This document shows, one piece after another, positions 40,374 through 51,344 of a DNA stretch of 64,000 bases; position 1 is the first letter of the stretch, and each line of letters opens with the position of its first letter. The position numbers were made by a program, and so were the translations under genes. Source of the DNA: Archilochus colubris (Eukaryota; Chordata; Aves; Apodiformes; Trochilidae); NCBI GenBank assembly GCA_023079485.1, contig CM041092.1, positions 7,329,127-7,393,126 of the forward strand, in the 5' to 3' direction. The notes under the pieces were generated by a model. The model saw nothing but the letters and a program-made list of their open reading frames with translations, had not been told where the DNA came from and ran no database searches.

Positions 40374-40650
40374 CCGCCCCGCCGGCCACGCAGCCCCGGG
40401 CGCCCGCGTCCGCAGCAGCGCCGTGCGGAGGCTGCGCTGCCCCGTAGCCACACGGCCGCCGGGAGCGGGGTTCGTTCGGGTCGCGCCGGCCCCCCCCCCA
40501 ACCCCGGCAGCCCCGCACCGCGCCTGTGCGCGCCCGGCTCGGCCCTGCCGCGGGTCTCGGCCCCTCCTTCGCCCAAGGAGAAAGTGCAATGCGTTTTTCT
40601 TTTTTTTTTGTCTGGTTCTCTCCACCCGGAGCGGTGGGGAGCGGAGCTGT

Positions 40651-43600
40651 CGGTGTTTGAGTCCTGTTGCTTCACAGGCAGCAGCTTCCATTCTGGTGTT
40701 GCGACTCTGGCAAGAGCATCCTAAGGAGCTTTTCTAAAAATTATTACTATTATTCCCATTTATTTAATGTCTGACTCCTCGCACAAATCAGAGGGAGGAG
40801 ATTGTACTGATGGGAGAAATGCATTAGGCAGAAAGGAGCTTTCTGAAATAATCTCGAGTTAAAATACCCAAAGCAGTAGGCTATGAAGTAAGTGCTGTCC
40901 CACCAGGACTGTAGTTGCTAGGTCTGGGGGTTTTAATAGAGTGCTGTATCCACTGTCCCTCTTCTGAGGTGGCTTTATCAAGAAAATTACTGAAATGAGG
41001 TAGAAAATGTGTGACTGGGCCTTCCATTTCCTTTTGGAAAAAAGCAGAGCTATATAAATACTACATTATTGCTGACGATATGTTTTTGTGACTCTTTTTC
41101 TCCATTATAATGATATAAAATTGATTCCTGAATTGAAAAGCTTTGTAAACCTCCACTGCAAATTTTTACATACCATAAAAACTTATTCCAGAGAAACCCC
41201 CTTGTTTCTCATTACAAAGCTAGGAAAGTTTTAACAAGCGAAATAACATGAAATAGACAAGTGATTTACATCTGAGGGGTTGGCTGTATACATTACTGGG
41301 TTGCAGATAAGCCGTGTAAGTAAACAGAAGCACAGGGCTCTGTTATTGTGCATGGCTATAGAGATATCATGGGACTTTTTTTTTGCTAGTTAATAGCATA
41401 AGGCTTCGTGGGAACTGTTTGATCTGCAGGACTTTTTCTTGGCAGTAGTTTACTTAAGGTTATTACACTGTTTGGAGACTTGTATTTGCTAGCCATTATT
41501 GCATTCTTAGCTCCAGGCTTCCCAGAGTTACAGGTTAGTAGGTCAATAAAAATTGCACTGAAATGCAGGAATGGGCAGACTAGATTTTTAAATGTGGTTA
41601 GGGAATAATCAGAATTCTATGGAATTTTTTCTGGTAATTTTAATGCTGGTCATTGGTGATGATCCAAAAAGATTATTTTTCTTTAAATTTTTTTCTTTTT
41701 TGGTAGTGAATACCAAAAATGTTTTTCCTTTTCTTGCTAAAAGAGGAAACAAATCATATAAGCTTAATACAATATTCCCTTTCAGTATAAAGTGGTCAGG
41801 ACCCTTAGTTGGATTTACCAAGACTTTTCTTTTGCCAGGGAACACTGGGATGAATGTCACCAGCATGACATGAGGCTTGCCAGTAGCAAGAATAAAAATG
41901 TCATCAAGTCCCTGGTGTTGTAGATTTATGTGTTCCTTTTAAAACTTGAAAATTACTGTGCAGTATGAAAAATGAACATTATTATATTGCTGTTGTCTTA
42001 AAAATACTTCTGTTAAAGTCACCCAGGGTAAAGCACTTCCCCCAGAATGTGTTGTGACCCAGCAGATTTCGCAGGTGCAGAACAGAAGCCTGAGCCTGAC
42101 TTTGTGCTGCCCCTGTCTGAAACCTTTTGGTTCCCAGAGTGGCTGCAGTGTCATTCCCATTCTGCCAAATCCTGGAAGCTGGTGATTGACTGTGTCCATG
42201 GAGCAGTGCCATTCCTGTCACAGTGTACAATTTATGTGGTTAAAGTGAGCCATATGGTGTGGGTCCCCCACAGTGTGGTGGTGTGCTGGTCATTAAGGAT
42301 GAATTGGAAGCTCAGTGCAGAGCTCTGATGGAAAAATGGAAAGGATCAACAACTTCAGGATGGTTTCAGCATCTCTGGTGTAGTTTCCCCTTTTACTGAA
42401 CATTGTGGGCAGGAAGGTTCTGTCCTTCAGCTTTTGTGCCCTATTATATGCTGTGCTTCTTGGCTTTTTCAGTCTGGTCTCTTTGTATTTTGGTGTTTTT
42501 AAAAAGTTTCCTAGGAAAGTTTTTCTCACGTCAGCTTTTTCTCATCAGCATCTTTGCTGTTAACTGCATGTAGCACTTATTTATTGACAAGTTTTTTCTT
42601 GCTGGAGTGAGGTGTAAAAGTGTGTTTTGTGGGTAATTGGTATTGACTTCTTTTGTAAGCAAAGAACCTCCGTTTCTGTAGTAGTTATTAATGGATAACC
42701 TCACCTCTGTGCCATGCAAGGTTACTTAAAACTGTTGCAGAGTGTTACTGCTACACCACAGCTTGACTCCACCAGCTAAATCCCTACACAGATAAGCTCA
42801 GCACTAGCAGCCAGGTGTTGTGCATAAAACCACTTCTTACACTGATTAATTTTCTGTTTAAGACCCTGATTTTGCAACCAGTTAGACACCTGCTTAACCT
42901 TAGAGCTACAACATTGAAATAGATAGGCTGCTCTACATCTAAAGTTAAATGTGTGTGGTTATTCAGAGGATTAAAGCTCACAAAGAGGTGCTGTACAGAA
43001 AACCCCCAGATAAGCCAAACTGCACTTGCTTTACTGCTGTTCTTGAAAATTATGGTAGGGAGCTGCTAAGTTGGTTATCTAGTTCAGATGTGATTGCATA
43101 GTGTGATGGAGCTGGCTGGGAACTGGTATTTAAGATGTGGGAATTGTTTCTCCTTTTGCCTTGTTTTTTCAGTGAGGTTTGAGGCCACTTTTTCCACCTG
43201 AAACTCTCCTGTGGTGAAGTTGAGGTTGTCTGAGCCCTAACACAGAATTGTCACTGCTCAGACATCAGATGATGAAATGTTAATTTCAATAACATTCACG
43301 TAGAAATATCAACTAGAAGCCTGGTAGGTTTTGGATTTATGCTTCTATTCTGAAAAAGGTCTGGAGAGATTACTGCAGCAAAATTATGTTTATTGTTTGT
43401 AACTCCTTAATATCTACATCTCATTTATATTGTGTAATGGAAATGCCTAGGAATGACCAAAGAAATTATACTATTAGGGTATTAGGTGATGGATACTGTT
43501 CTAAGCTGATGTAGATGTATTTTTTTTTTAAATCTTCTTTTTCTTTGTTTGAAAATCTATTCAAATAATTGAAACATTTTAGAGAAATACTGTGTTCTGT

Positions 43601-45466
43601 CAGCAAGACTTGTATGTGAAAAATTATCCTAAAAGTCAGAGACCATGCAATTCTCTAGTTCTTTTTTTCTTCCATACTTATTCCTTGAGATAAAAAATTG
43701 GAAGCTGTTTTTCAGGAGTAAATCTTTAAAATAAAGAAATTAGTGGCTCATAAGGGAGAGCCAAGTACTTTTAACTCTTTTGGGTGGGGATGTGTACTGA
43801 CAGGTCACACCTGAAAGAAATTATTTCTCAAAATAATTCAAATGCAAGTAGGAACAGGAAGGGGAAAACAGTAGAAAAAAATACTTGATATATCTCAGAA
43901 ACAAAATTTTCAGCACTGCTAAATGCTGAGAAAGAAGAAAAGAAATGTTCTTCCCATCTCTCATGATTTCTCTTAAATCCCTTTAGATCTGAGTATCTGA
44001 GCCAAACATTTACCACTTGCTTTCCATGTACATCTTTGTTCCATTTTCTATTAACTTTCCTTGCATTCTGTATAGACCTCTTCAAACAGACTCTTGGCTC
44101 CTGTGGCCCGAGTTCTTCTAAACAGACAATGCAGCTGCTCTCTCATTATGTTCACTTGAATCCTTTGGACTTCGCAATTCTTCTCTGTGCCAAGATTTTG
44201 CCCATGTTGTTGCTCTAAGGCAGGAACCAAAACTCTCCATCCCATTGTATATTTGCTGATGTTAAAGTTGTGACAGAGTACACCACTTCATTATTCTGAG
44301 TAGTTCTTTTTTTTTTCTGAGGATGATCTACATATGCCTTAAGCCTTTAGAGCAGAATTTCCAGGTTTCATTGCAAGAAGTGCAGTCATTTCTGTGGCAA
44401 CAGACCTTGACCTTTACAGAACTTTTCTGCTCTTTCTTTCACTTTCTCCTCCCTTGAATTGCCTGTGAACCTCTTCTTTATGCCCACTGTGTCTGTCTGC
44501 ATTCCAGTGTATGTTCCTAGGCTCAAGTATAAAACCCATCTTGCAGTTTGAAAAACGATGACCCTGCTGACTTAGTGCATCCTGAAGGCAGTTTCATCCT
44601 TAATGAAAATGTAACTGTATAAAATGCAGTACCTGGAGAGTGCAGGCCAAGCCCAGTGCCATAAATGCATCTTTCTGTACACCCTGGATGAAGTTCAAGC
44701 TGAACCCTACTCGACAGGTCTTGGCCTTCTTGACATCTGCAGTAAAAGTGATTCTGCTGAAAATGGGATTGAACCATAATCATTCCCACTGGTGTTAATG
44801 GGAATCTGACATGCCAACTTTCAAAATAAATATACTTTTTATTGTAAATAGCACATGTGGTACTACAGGGGACTGCCTCTGATATCTATGCCTTCAATAA
44901 GTGTTTGTGGTTCGTGAAACAGGATCAGTTTGTTGTATGTATTACTGCAGGATTCTCTCCCATGTAGCACTGGCTTTGCTGCTACTGCTTGTCTTTTGTT
45001 AAAGTTTAAGTTAGCATCAGTATCCAGTTAGTATTTTGAGAGTTACCTAAAGGAAATAAATTATTACAGTACTGCACTACACTGCAGTGGTTTGATATAA
45101 CCTTTTTAATGCCAGCTCTTGTCACAAGTATATTTACATTTGCATGGAATAAGAGGCATCACCAAGGACTCAGTAGGTGCATTGGTACTATCAATTGACG
45201 TGGCACAAAGAGAAGAACTTGATTATTTGCAGTGATCCTTTGTGGGTACAGGACCCCCCCTTTGTCTCCCAATGGGCCCTAGAGGTGGAAACAGCTACTG
45301 GTCCTTGGCTGTACCAGGTGGTGAATTGCTGGGGACCTTGCGTCTGTGTTATACCTGGAGTACTCTGGCTCTTGTCCTGGTGCACAACTGCAGAAGGGAA
45401 TCTGCAAGCTTAGAAATACTTCAGGTGTTTGTGCAAGACAAGTTTTCACCTAAAAAATACCCCTGA
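40651..45466. other. Intronic sequence downstream of the CpG island
   Basis: Composition returns abruptly to AT-leaning after about 40.73 kb. No exon with paired splice sites and no recognised repeat was found. Open frames at 41.6-41.9, 42.0-42.3 and 45.2-45.5 kb occur on both strands over the same bases, have no domain and are treated as chance. Confidence 0.6.
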
Positions 45467-45686
45467 TGTAGTGAAATGAGGCAACCAGGTGCCACTAATT
45501 GCCAGGTAGTGGGCATGAGCTTGTGTTAAGCCCACCTGTGCCTGATTAGGGTGGGCCCTAACTGTGCATGAGCAGGATTAGGGGGCCAATAAAAGCCTCC
45601 TAATTAGGGGGGCACAGGTGGGCTTAACACAAGCTCATGCCCACTACCTGGCAATTAGTGGCACCTGGTTGCCTCGTTTCACTACA
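45467..45686. mobile_element. 220 bp foldback (MITE-like) element with 76 bp inverted arms
   Basis: The left arm 45467-45542 begins TGTAGTGAAATGAGGCAACC. The right arm 45611-45686 is its reverse complement at 75 of 76 positions; the only difference is AAATGAGG against AAACGAGG. The 68 bp loop contains a smaller TTAGGG-TGGG-CCCTAA hairpin (45546-45561) and an AATAAA. The arms end in GTGAAA/TTTCAC flanked by TA on both sides, which would fit a TA target-site duplication, but two bases are weak evidence. There is no ORF, so if mobile it is non-autonomous. A DNA-transposon MITE or a foldback element fits best. TG...CA termini also allow a solo-LTR-like reading, although no 4-6 bp duplication flanks it. 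Transcripts across it would form a long near-perfect hairpin. Confidence 0.7.
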
Positions 45687-48597
45687 CTCAGCATGTTAAA
45701 TTATCAGTACAAGTGCACCTGGTGGATGAAAATGTGATCAGAAGGAATGTGGCCCAGAATGTACATGTGAAGTAAAGATCAGCAAATGATCAGAGAAGTA
45801 GGCTACAGAGTACAAGGGAAAATGAGGAAGCATTGGTCAGAGAGCAGGAATAGATATCTTCTGAAATCAAGATGTATTTTTTTTCTCAAAGCCTGACATT
45901 CTCGTAAGATCAGATGTCTGAAAAGTTCTCAACTGCTGAATTATCCATGGCTGGGGTGTCTTACAAGTCCATACCTGACTACTGGGTAGCAGGAGCCTAC
46001 AGACACTGCTGTCTCTTACCTTGTAGAGATGGATTGCCTCTCTCCACACACTGTATCTGAAAGCCAGAAAGCCCCCAAATATCCCAGGGTTTCTAGCTCT
46101 GAACTCCATGTACAGGAGCTCCTGCTTTGGGTTAGGATTTGTGGGGCCTTATGAATCCTTGATGAGGGGCTAGAAGTTGAGTCCAGCCTTGCAGAGAGTT
46201 GAGCATTGTTTCTGGTATTTTGCTAGAAAATACATGGGTGACAAAAGGTGAAGATGAGTGGCAGTTCAGACCATGTCAGTGATCCTAGAGAATGAATTTT
46301 GTTTTTTTTAAGCCAGGAAAGACATATATGTGTATGGCAAGGAACAGGCACCATGGGCAGCAGAACCCTGAGGAGCAGTAAGGCAGGTGATGTAGAACAG
46401 ATGAGAGGAGGGATTGGGAGATTAACACCATCTTGGTAGATGAGAAGGAAGAAAATTACCTTCTTGGGTTTTGATTTACTTTCTTCTTGGGAGAAATTGG
46501 CTATATTGTGTGCAGGAAGAGAGCTACAGATTCTCAGGAATTAATCAGAAGTAGAAAAAACCTGCAGTGGGATATTCTATTAAGTTTGAAAAGTTGTGTT
46601 AGGAAAAAATCAAGACTAAAGGAGTAAAACAATTGTAGTGGAACAGTTTGTCATGTCTTCAAATTTATGGTACAGGTGTTACGCATTGGAAGAGCAGGAG
46701 TGCGGAAAGTTCTTGGGATCTGCAGCAGCATGTGTCTCAGTGGGTTTTACCAAGCTGTAAAACTGGAAGAAAGCAAGTGTGGTATTGGCAGGTGTTAGAA
46801 ATCTTTTCTTTTAACAGGGTTTGTGTTTTGGGGTAGAGATACTTGCAATAATGGAAGGATCAGATTTTTCATAGCTAATTAAAAATATTTCTGATAAAAG
46901 ATAATTCTGTCACTCACTGCTGTAGTATGCACTTAATACAGAGCAAGTGATGGCAGTGGTCCCTGATGAGTTTACTTTATAGATAAATGCATTTTGGTGG
47001 CTGATTTTGGGTCTTGTGCCAGGGTAAAGGTTGGATAGGTTGGACTGTATTGTTACATGGGTCTCTCTCTCCCTTGCCATGTAAAGGCTTTTCTAAGAAA
47101 GATATTTATAGCAATACTTAGATAAATATTGTTAGGCTCTTGATTAATCTCCTTAACATCTTTACCTGGCATTGGTGTAGCTGTGATGGTCTCAAGGACA
47201 CTAAGTAAGATGAGGATTTCAGTTGTGGTTTTCTCTTAGGAGATTAACACAGGAAAAGAAGATGGGCTTTTGGCACATGAGCCCTATTGTCTGTTCTTTC
47301 AGTTCCCTTTTTTATGATAGCAGTATGGACCACATATTTTTGAGTCAGGTCCCAGTTGTTGGTTGAAACATGCTTTATTTAGTAGCTGGATCAAAGCTCA
47401 GCGTGAGGCACATAATAAATAATTCTGGTGTGGTTTGCTTCCATCTTGCACTCATTAATCTATGTAAAGGTAACATTTAAATTAATGAGGACTATTGTTA
47501 GATCTAAAATACAATCCACAGTTCCAGTAAGACATGGATTTATTGATGGCACTGAGGGGCTAGAAGCATGGCATGGCCCTCTTCCCTCCTCTCCCCCAAT
47601 CAGTATTTCAGATGCAGAGCTCCCAAATCACAGAATGAAATCCCAGCTCTACAGCAGCTCATTCCCATACGGTGAGATGAGCAGTCAACCAGTGAAACAA
47701 TTTGGATTAAGACTGAATCAAAAGTCTTAATTTATTTCTTTGATTGTCTAATATGTAGTGCAACTAACAGTGTATTTCTGAGAAGCTGCATCTGGCATCT
47801 GCTGCTTTTATAGAGAGGGCTTCTCAACACTGTGTTCATTTCTTAAAAAGATGGAATGGACATTCATTGCTAGATCTGTAATAAATAGAGCTCAAAATCT
47901 TTTTTTCCCTCCAGTAAGAAAAAGAAAAGTTCCTTTGTGGAAAATAGTGGAAAGATTGGTGAAGGCTGTGGTTAGAAGGAGACAGACTGGGGGGGCTGAT
48001 CAACACTCTGGGCTTTTGCCAGGGAAGCTCTGGTACATCTGCCTGTCCACCTTGAAGGGATGGTTCTCCCACCCTGACGTGGGACCTGCAGGGTCATAAT
48101 TTGATTGTTGGTTGTGAGTGAGAGAAAACACAGTGGGGAATGTGGTCTTGACCTGCTTTGATATTTAAAATAATCTTTATTGGTTTAATGGCCTGAAAAT
48201 AGCATCCTTGGCTTCCATTTAAAATGGGTTGGCCAGCATGGTGGTTGATTTAGAGAACTTTATCTCCAGTGAGCAAAATTGAGCCTGTGTTGTGTCTAAC
48301 CTCTCACAAGCAGCTCCTCGTGGTGTAAGGAGGAGATACAGACATTTCTTGGGGAAGCAGTGGGATAGAGACCTAGATGTTCATGAATAGTGGTGACTGT
48401 AACCTAGGAGCTGAATTAACTTGCAAATTTTCATAGATCTCCTGTAATTTAGGCACATGCCTTGTTTGTTAGTTCTCTTCTGCCAATAGGTAGAGATGTT
48501 TTTTGAATGCAACCAAATTTTTGTGGTTACTCAGTGGTTACCTGAATAGGCGAAGAGCCAGCCCAGTGCCTGGGTTGGAACATTAGCCTGGGAACGA
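45687..48597. other. Intronic sequence, no gene seen
   Basis: Nearly 3 kb of AT-leaning sequence without a recognisable exon, RNA gene or repeat. Open frames at 45867-46109 (minus), 47428-47730 (plus) and 47836-48099 (both strands) have no domain or splice framing. Confidence 0.6.
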
Positions 48598-48822
48598 TCA
48601 TAGAATCATAGAATCGACTGCATTGGAAGGGACCTCAGAGATCATCAAGTCCAACCCTTGATCCACTACAGTTGCAGTCACTAGACCATGGCACTGAGTG
48701 CCACATCCAGTCTCTTTTGAAATATCTCCAGGGACGGAGAATCCACTACTTCCCTGGGCAGCCCATTCCAATGTCTGATCACCCTCTCCATAAAGAAATT
48801 CTTTCTAATATCCAACCATGGT
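48598..48822 (-). mobile_element. CR1 retrotransposon, 3' end fragment (minus strand)
   Basis: In reverse orientation it starts with TCATAGAATCATAGAATCGA, followed by GGAAGGGACCTCAGAGATCA and TCAAGTCCAACCCTTGATCC. It passes through CTAGACCATGGCACTGAGTG and CTTCCCTGGGCAGCCCATTC, and stops near TTCTTTCTAATATCCAACC. It is the best-preserved short CR1 here and shares the GTGCCATGGTCTAG variant with the copy at 519. It is 5'-truncated inside the ORF2 tail, and no clear target-site duplication was seen. Confidence 0.95.
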
Positions 48823-50241
48823 TGGGTATCCACTCATGGCTGGTTTTTTTGTAATGCACTTGAAAGTAACAATGTTTTAAGGTAGATCCATTAAGATTAC
48901 TGCATTTCCATAGTCCCCAGTACACCCATACTTAGCTTCTGTCATGTGGCACTGGGGAGAATTTGGCTCTTGATTCAACATGAATCTTATCTGTATAATT
49001 CTGCCCTGCCTGGGTAAGCTATTTAAATAGTCCCTGTCCCTAGTCCCTGTAAGCTGTTTAAATAAAAATTGCTGGTGTGGGCAGAAATTTTCCAGAAAAC
49101 TGGAGAAAGCTGTCAGGGTACTACAGTGTCACAAAATGGTGTGGTTGAGTGAAATACCAACCCCTGAAAGGTGATCACTACTCATTTGCTGCCTTCCATG
49201 GTTTCTCGATGACTGAAATCTTTCGCTACTTTTTGAATACCATTCTGGATGGAAGACATAATCCTTTCAAAAGTTTAAAAACCTCATTAATGACCTGTGA
49301 TTGCTGTTCTACAGGAGCTCTTCTGTGGCTGGTGATGGAATTTGCCACATGCATTTGCAACAGTCAATCTCTGGCTCATTTGTGTCTCGTCTTTTGAGGG
49401 AAAAGCCCTTGATAATCTCTCAGCATTCATACAAATGATGATTTTGTCAGGCAGTATGAGAAATCACAGCTTTTGTTCAGGCTGACTATATGGGATAAAA
49501 CTCTTCCAAAAGAATAGGAGATTCATTTAGTGAAATGTGACAGTTAAATAAGATTAGAGATTTCCTCTGGCTGCAAGTATTTACCTGAGGATAAAACTAA
49601 ATTATTTCTATCATAATAATTATAAAAATATTTTTCATTAAGTATATGGAGAATTTGCACATCAGTATTTTAGGTAACCGCCGAGTTTTACATTTTTAGA
49701 TATTCTTTGTAACATTATCATAATAATCATTAATACAAGCACAGTTCATAAAGCTCCACATTATCTAGGCCTGTAATAGTGCTATCATGTCCTATCAGCT
49801 TGCTCCCAACAAAATCAATGGCTATTTTGCTCTAGCAAACATGCAGTGATGTTGTAGAGGTTGATAGTTAAGACTGGTGCCACTAACTCACCCACTGAAA
49901 GCAGCATTTTGATTTTTTTGTATGTTGTACTGGGATGAAGGCCAGTTGGCCTCTAAAGATAGTTTCCATAGCTACTGTCCTACAGAGAAAGAAAATGCTG
50001 CCACAGCATTTCTCCTTTGGACCTTTATAGTTTTCATGCAAGCTGTCAAGACAATTAATTTTCATCAGATGTATTGGTTATTAGCTGTTGAAAGCAGGGG
50101 GGCATGGGTGGATACATATGATGAAAAAGAGCATTAAACTAAGTGAAACATCAAGAGATTTCTTTATGTACACAATATGAATGCGTTTCAGATTTACAAA
50201 ATCCCATTACTGCAACATCTGATATGCTAGAATGCAATCTG
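48823..50241. other. Intronic sequence, no gene seen
   Basis: No exon or known element. A local imperfect duplication of TAAGCT(A/G)TTTAAATA with GTCCCTGTCCCTAGTCCCTG between the copies lies at about 49014-49065. The open frame at 49922-50137 is short and unrecognised. Confidence 0.55.
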
Positions 50242-50425
50242 TGCTCAAAAGACAAGGTCCTCAACTGCTCAACTTTATTTCTGAGAATAAGCAAGGCTGG
50301 AATTGACTTTCACTGGTGCTTGTTCTTGCATGTTGTGACCTAGATTTTTAATTCCTAATGAAAAAAAAAAAGAATCCCTGCCCATCAGTAAAACTCTCAA
50401 ATTTTGATTTTTTCAAAATAAAAAC
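50242..50425 (+). repeat. Left arm of a ~184 bp inverted repeat
   Basis: Runs from GCTCAAAAGACAAGGTCC to TTTTCAAAATAAAAAC. Its reverse complement reappears at 51161-51344 with about 15 differences (roughly 92% identity), including shared blocks such as CAACTTTATTTCTGAGAATA and TGTGACCTAGATTTTTAATT. Similarity stops abruptly at both ends. It does not resemble CR1 or any repeat I know. It may be a duplicated unique segment or an undescribed element. Confidence 0.9.
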
Positions 50426-51160
50426 AATTTTTTCTGCCTCTTTATAAAAGAGCATGGAAAGGGCAGTAAATACTGCAGCAGTAAGTTGTGTAAAAACAAG
50501 CATTGAATATGAGATTATTCCTTGAGCATGGGTAATGTCTTTATTTGATTCTGCAGTGAGGGTTCAGGGCACTCCATTTGGAACCTGGGGCTGGTTCTGG
50601 GAGTCATTAAGATGTGGATGTTACCACCAGCTTGAACTGCACATTTCCCATAGATTCCTGAGGCAGAAATAAGTATTTGAGGACTTGTCTCATAATATTT
50701 GAGCAATTTGTGTAAATTTATGACACATTTTCTCTACATAAAATAATGAAGGGGCCCTGTCTGCTCTCTGTGGGTATGGACCCAGCTGCCCTGACTTCAT
50801 CAGAGGTTTAATGTCAATTCTCACTCCCTGGTTTTGTCCTCCTTAAGGGACAGCAGCAGACATTACGGAGTGGCATTGACCACAGACATCCAGGGTCAAT
50901 CCAGATTTGCTTAGGGGAACCATCACTGGAACGTGGATATTAGAGCTGGTGAAAATTTGTTTTTGTGAATATGAAACTGTTAGGGGAAAAGCAGTGTGCT
51001 TTGGAGAGCTAGGGAAAGTGAGAGTGTGGAGGCAGTGAAATAGAGGCATAGAGAGGGTGGGCATTAGGGATTTTTTTATATATATATAGTTTTTATTTTA
51101 TATTATTATTATTTATGACATATGATATCATATTATTTATGATATATTTGTATCATTATA
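50426..51160. other. 735 bp spacer between inverted repeat arms
   Basis: Unique-looking sequence between the two arms, ending in an AT-rich block at 51071-51160. No ORF with recognisable content; the open frames 50515-50706 and 50843-51064 (minus) are short. Confidence 0.6.
51071..51160. repeat. AT-rich low-complexity block
   Basis: TTTTTTTATATATATATAG followed by repeated TATTATTATTATTTATGA and near-palindromic ATATGATATCATATTATTTA units. It directly abuts the inner end of the right inverted-repeat arm, so it may mark the breakpoint of the rearrangement that created the arm. Confidence 0.8.
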
Positions 51161-51344
51161 GTTTTTATTTTGAAAAAGTGAAAGTTTGAGAGTTTTTCTG
51201 ATGGGCAGGGATTTATTTTTTTTTTTCATTAGGAATTAAAAATCTAGGTCACAACAATCAAGAACAAGCAACAGTGAAAGTCAGTCCCAGGATTGCTTAT
51301 TCTCAGAAATAAAGTTGAGCAGTTTAGGACCTTGTTTTTTGAGC
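51161..51344 (-). repeat. Right arm of a ~184 bp inverted repeat
   Basis: Reverse-complement copy of 50242-50425, starting GTTTTTATTTTGAAAAAGTG and ending CCTTGTTTTTTGAGC. Differences are mainly substitutions plus a change beside the shared run of eleven A/T. The divergence between arms shows the duplication is not very recent, in contrast to the foldback element at 45467. An intronic transcript could pair the two arms into long double-stranded RNA. Confidence 0.9.

Larger units (their letters stand above)
39280..40650. promoter_or_regulatory. CpG island, probable intragenic promoter
   Basis: About 1.3 kb of very GC- and CpG-rich sequence with sharp edges, in contrast to many kilobases of AT-leaning intron on both sides. 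It carries many GC boxes (GGGGGCGGAG near 39822, CCCCGCCCCGCC near 39850 and 40372, GGGGCGG near 39984). It also has a YY1-like ACAATGGCCGCC at 39681 and a GCGATCGC palindrome near 39774. No TATA box is apparent, as in typical vertebrate CpG-island promoters. The surviving CpGs imply germline hypomethylation, so the island is likely used as a promoter. It lies inside the presumed NCKAP5 transcription unit, downstream of the exon at 26437. It may drive a shorter NCKAP5 isoform, a nested gene or an antisense RNA, and the sequence alone does not decide. Confidence 0.85.

Noticed and set aside
39538..40737. 399-codon plus-strand open frame, with 253- and 259-codon minus-strand frames over the same bases
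   Set aside because: It starts at GTG, is open in several frames at once because stop codons are rare in CpG-rich DNA, is dominated by P, R, A and G, and runs straight through a strong splice donor.
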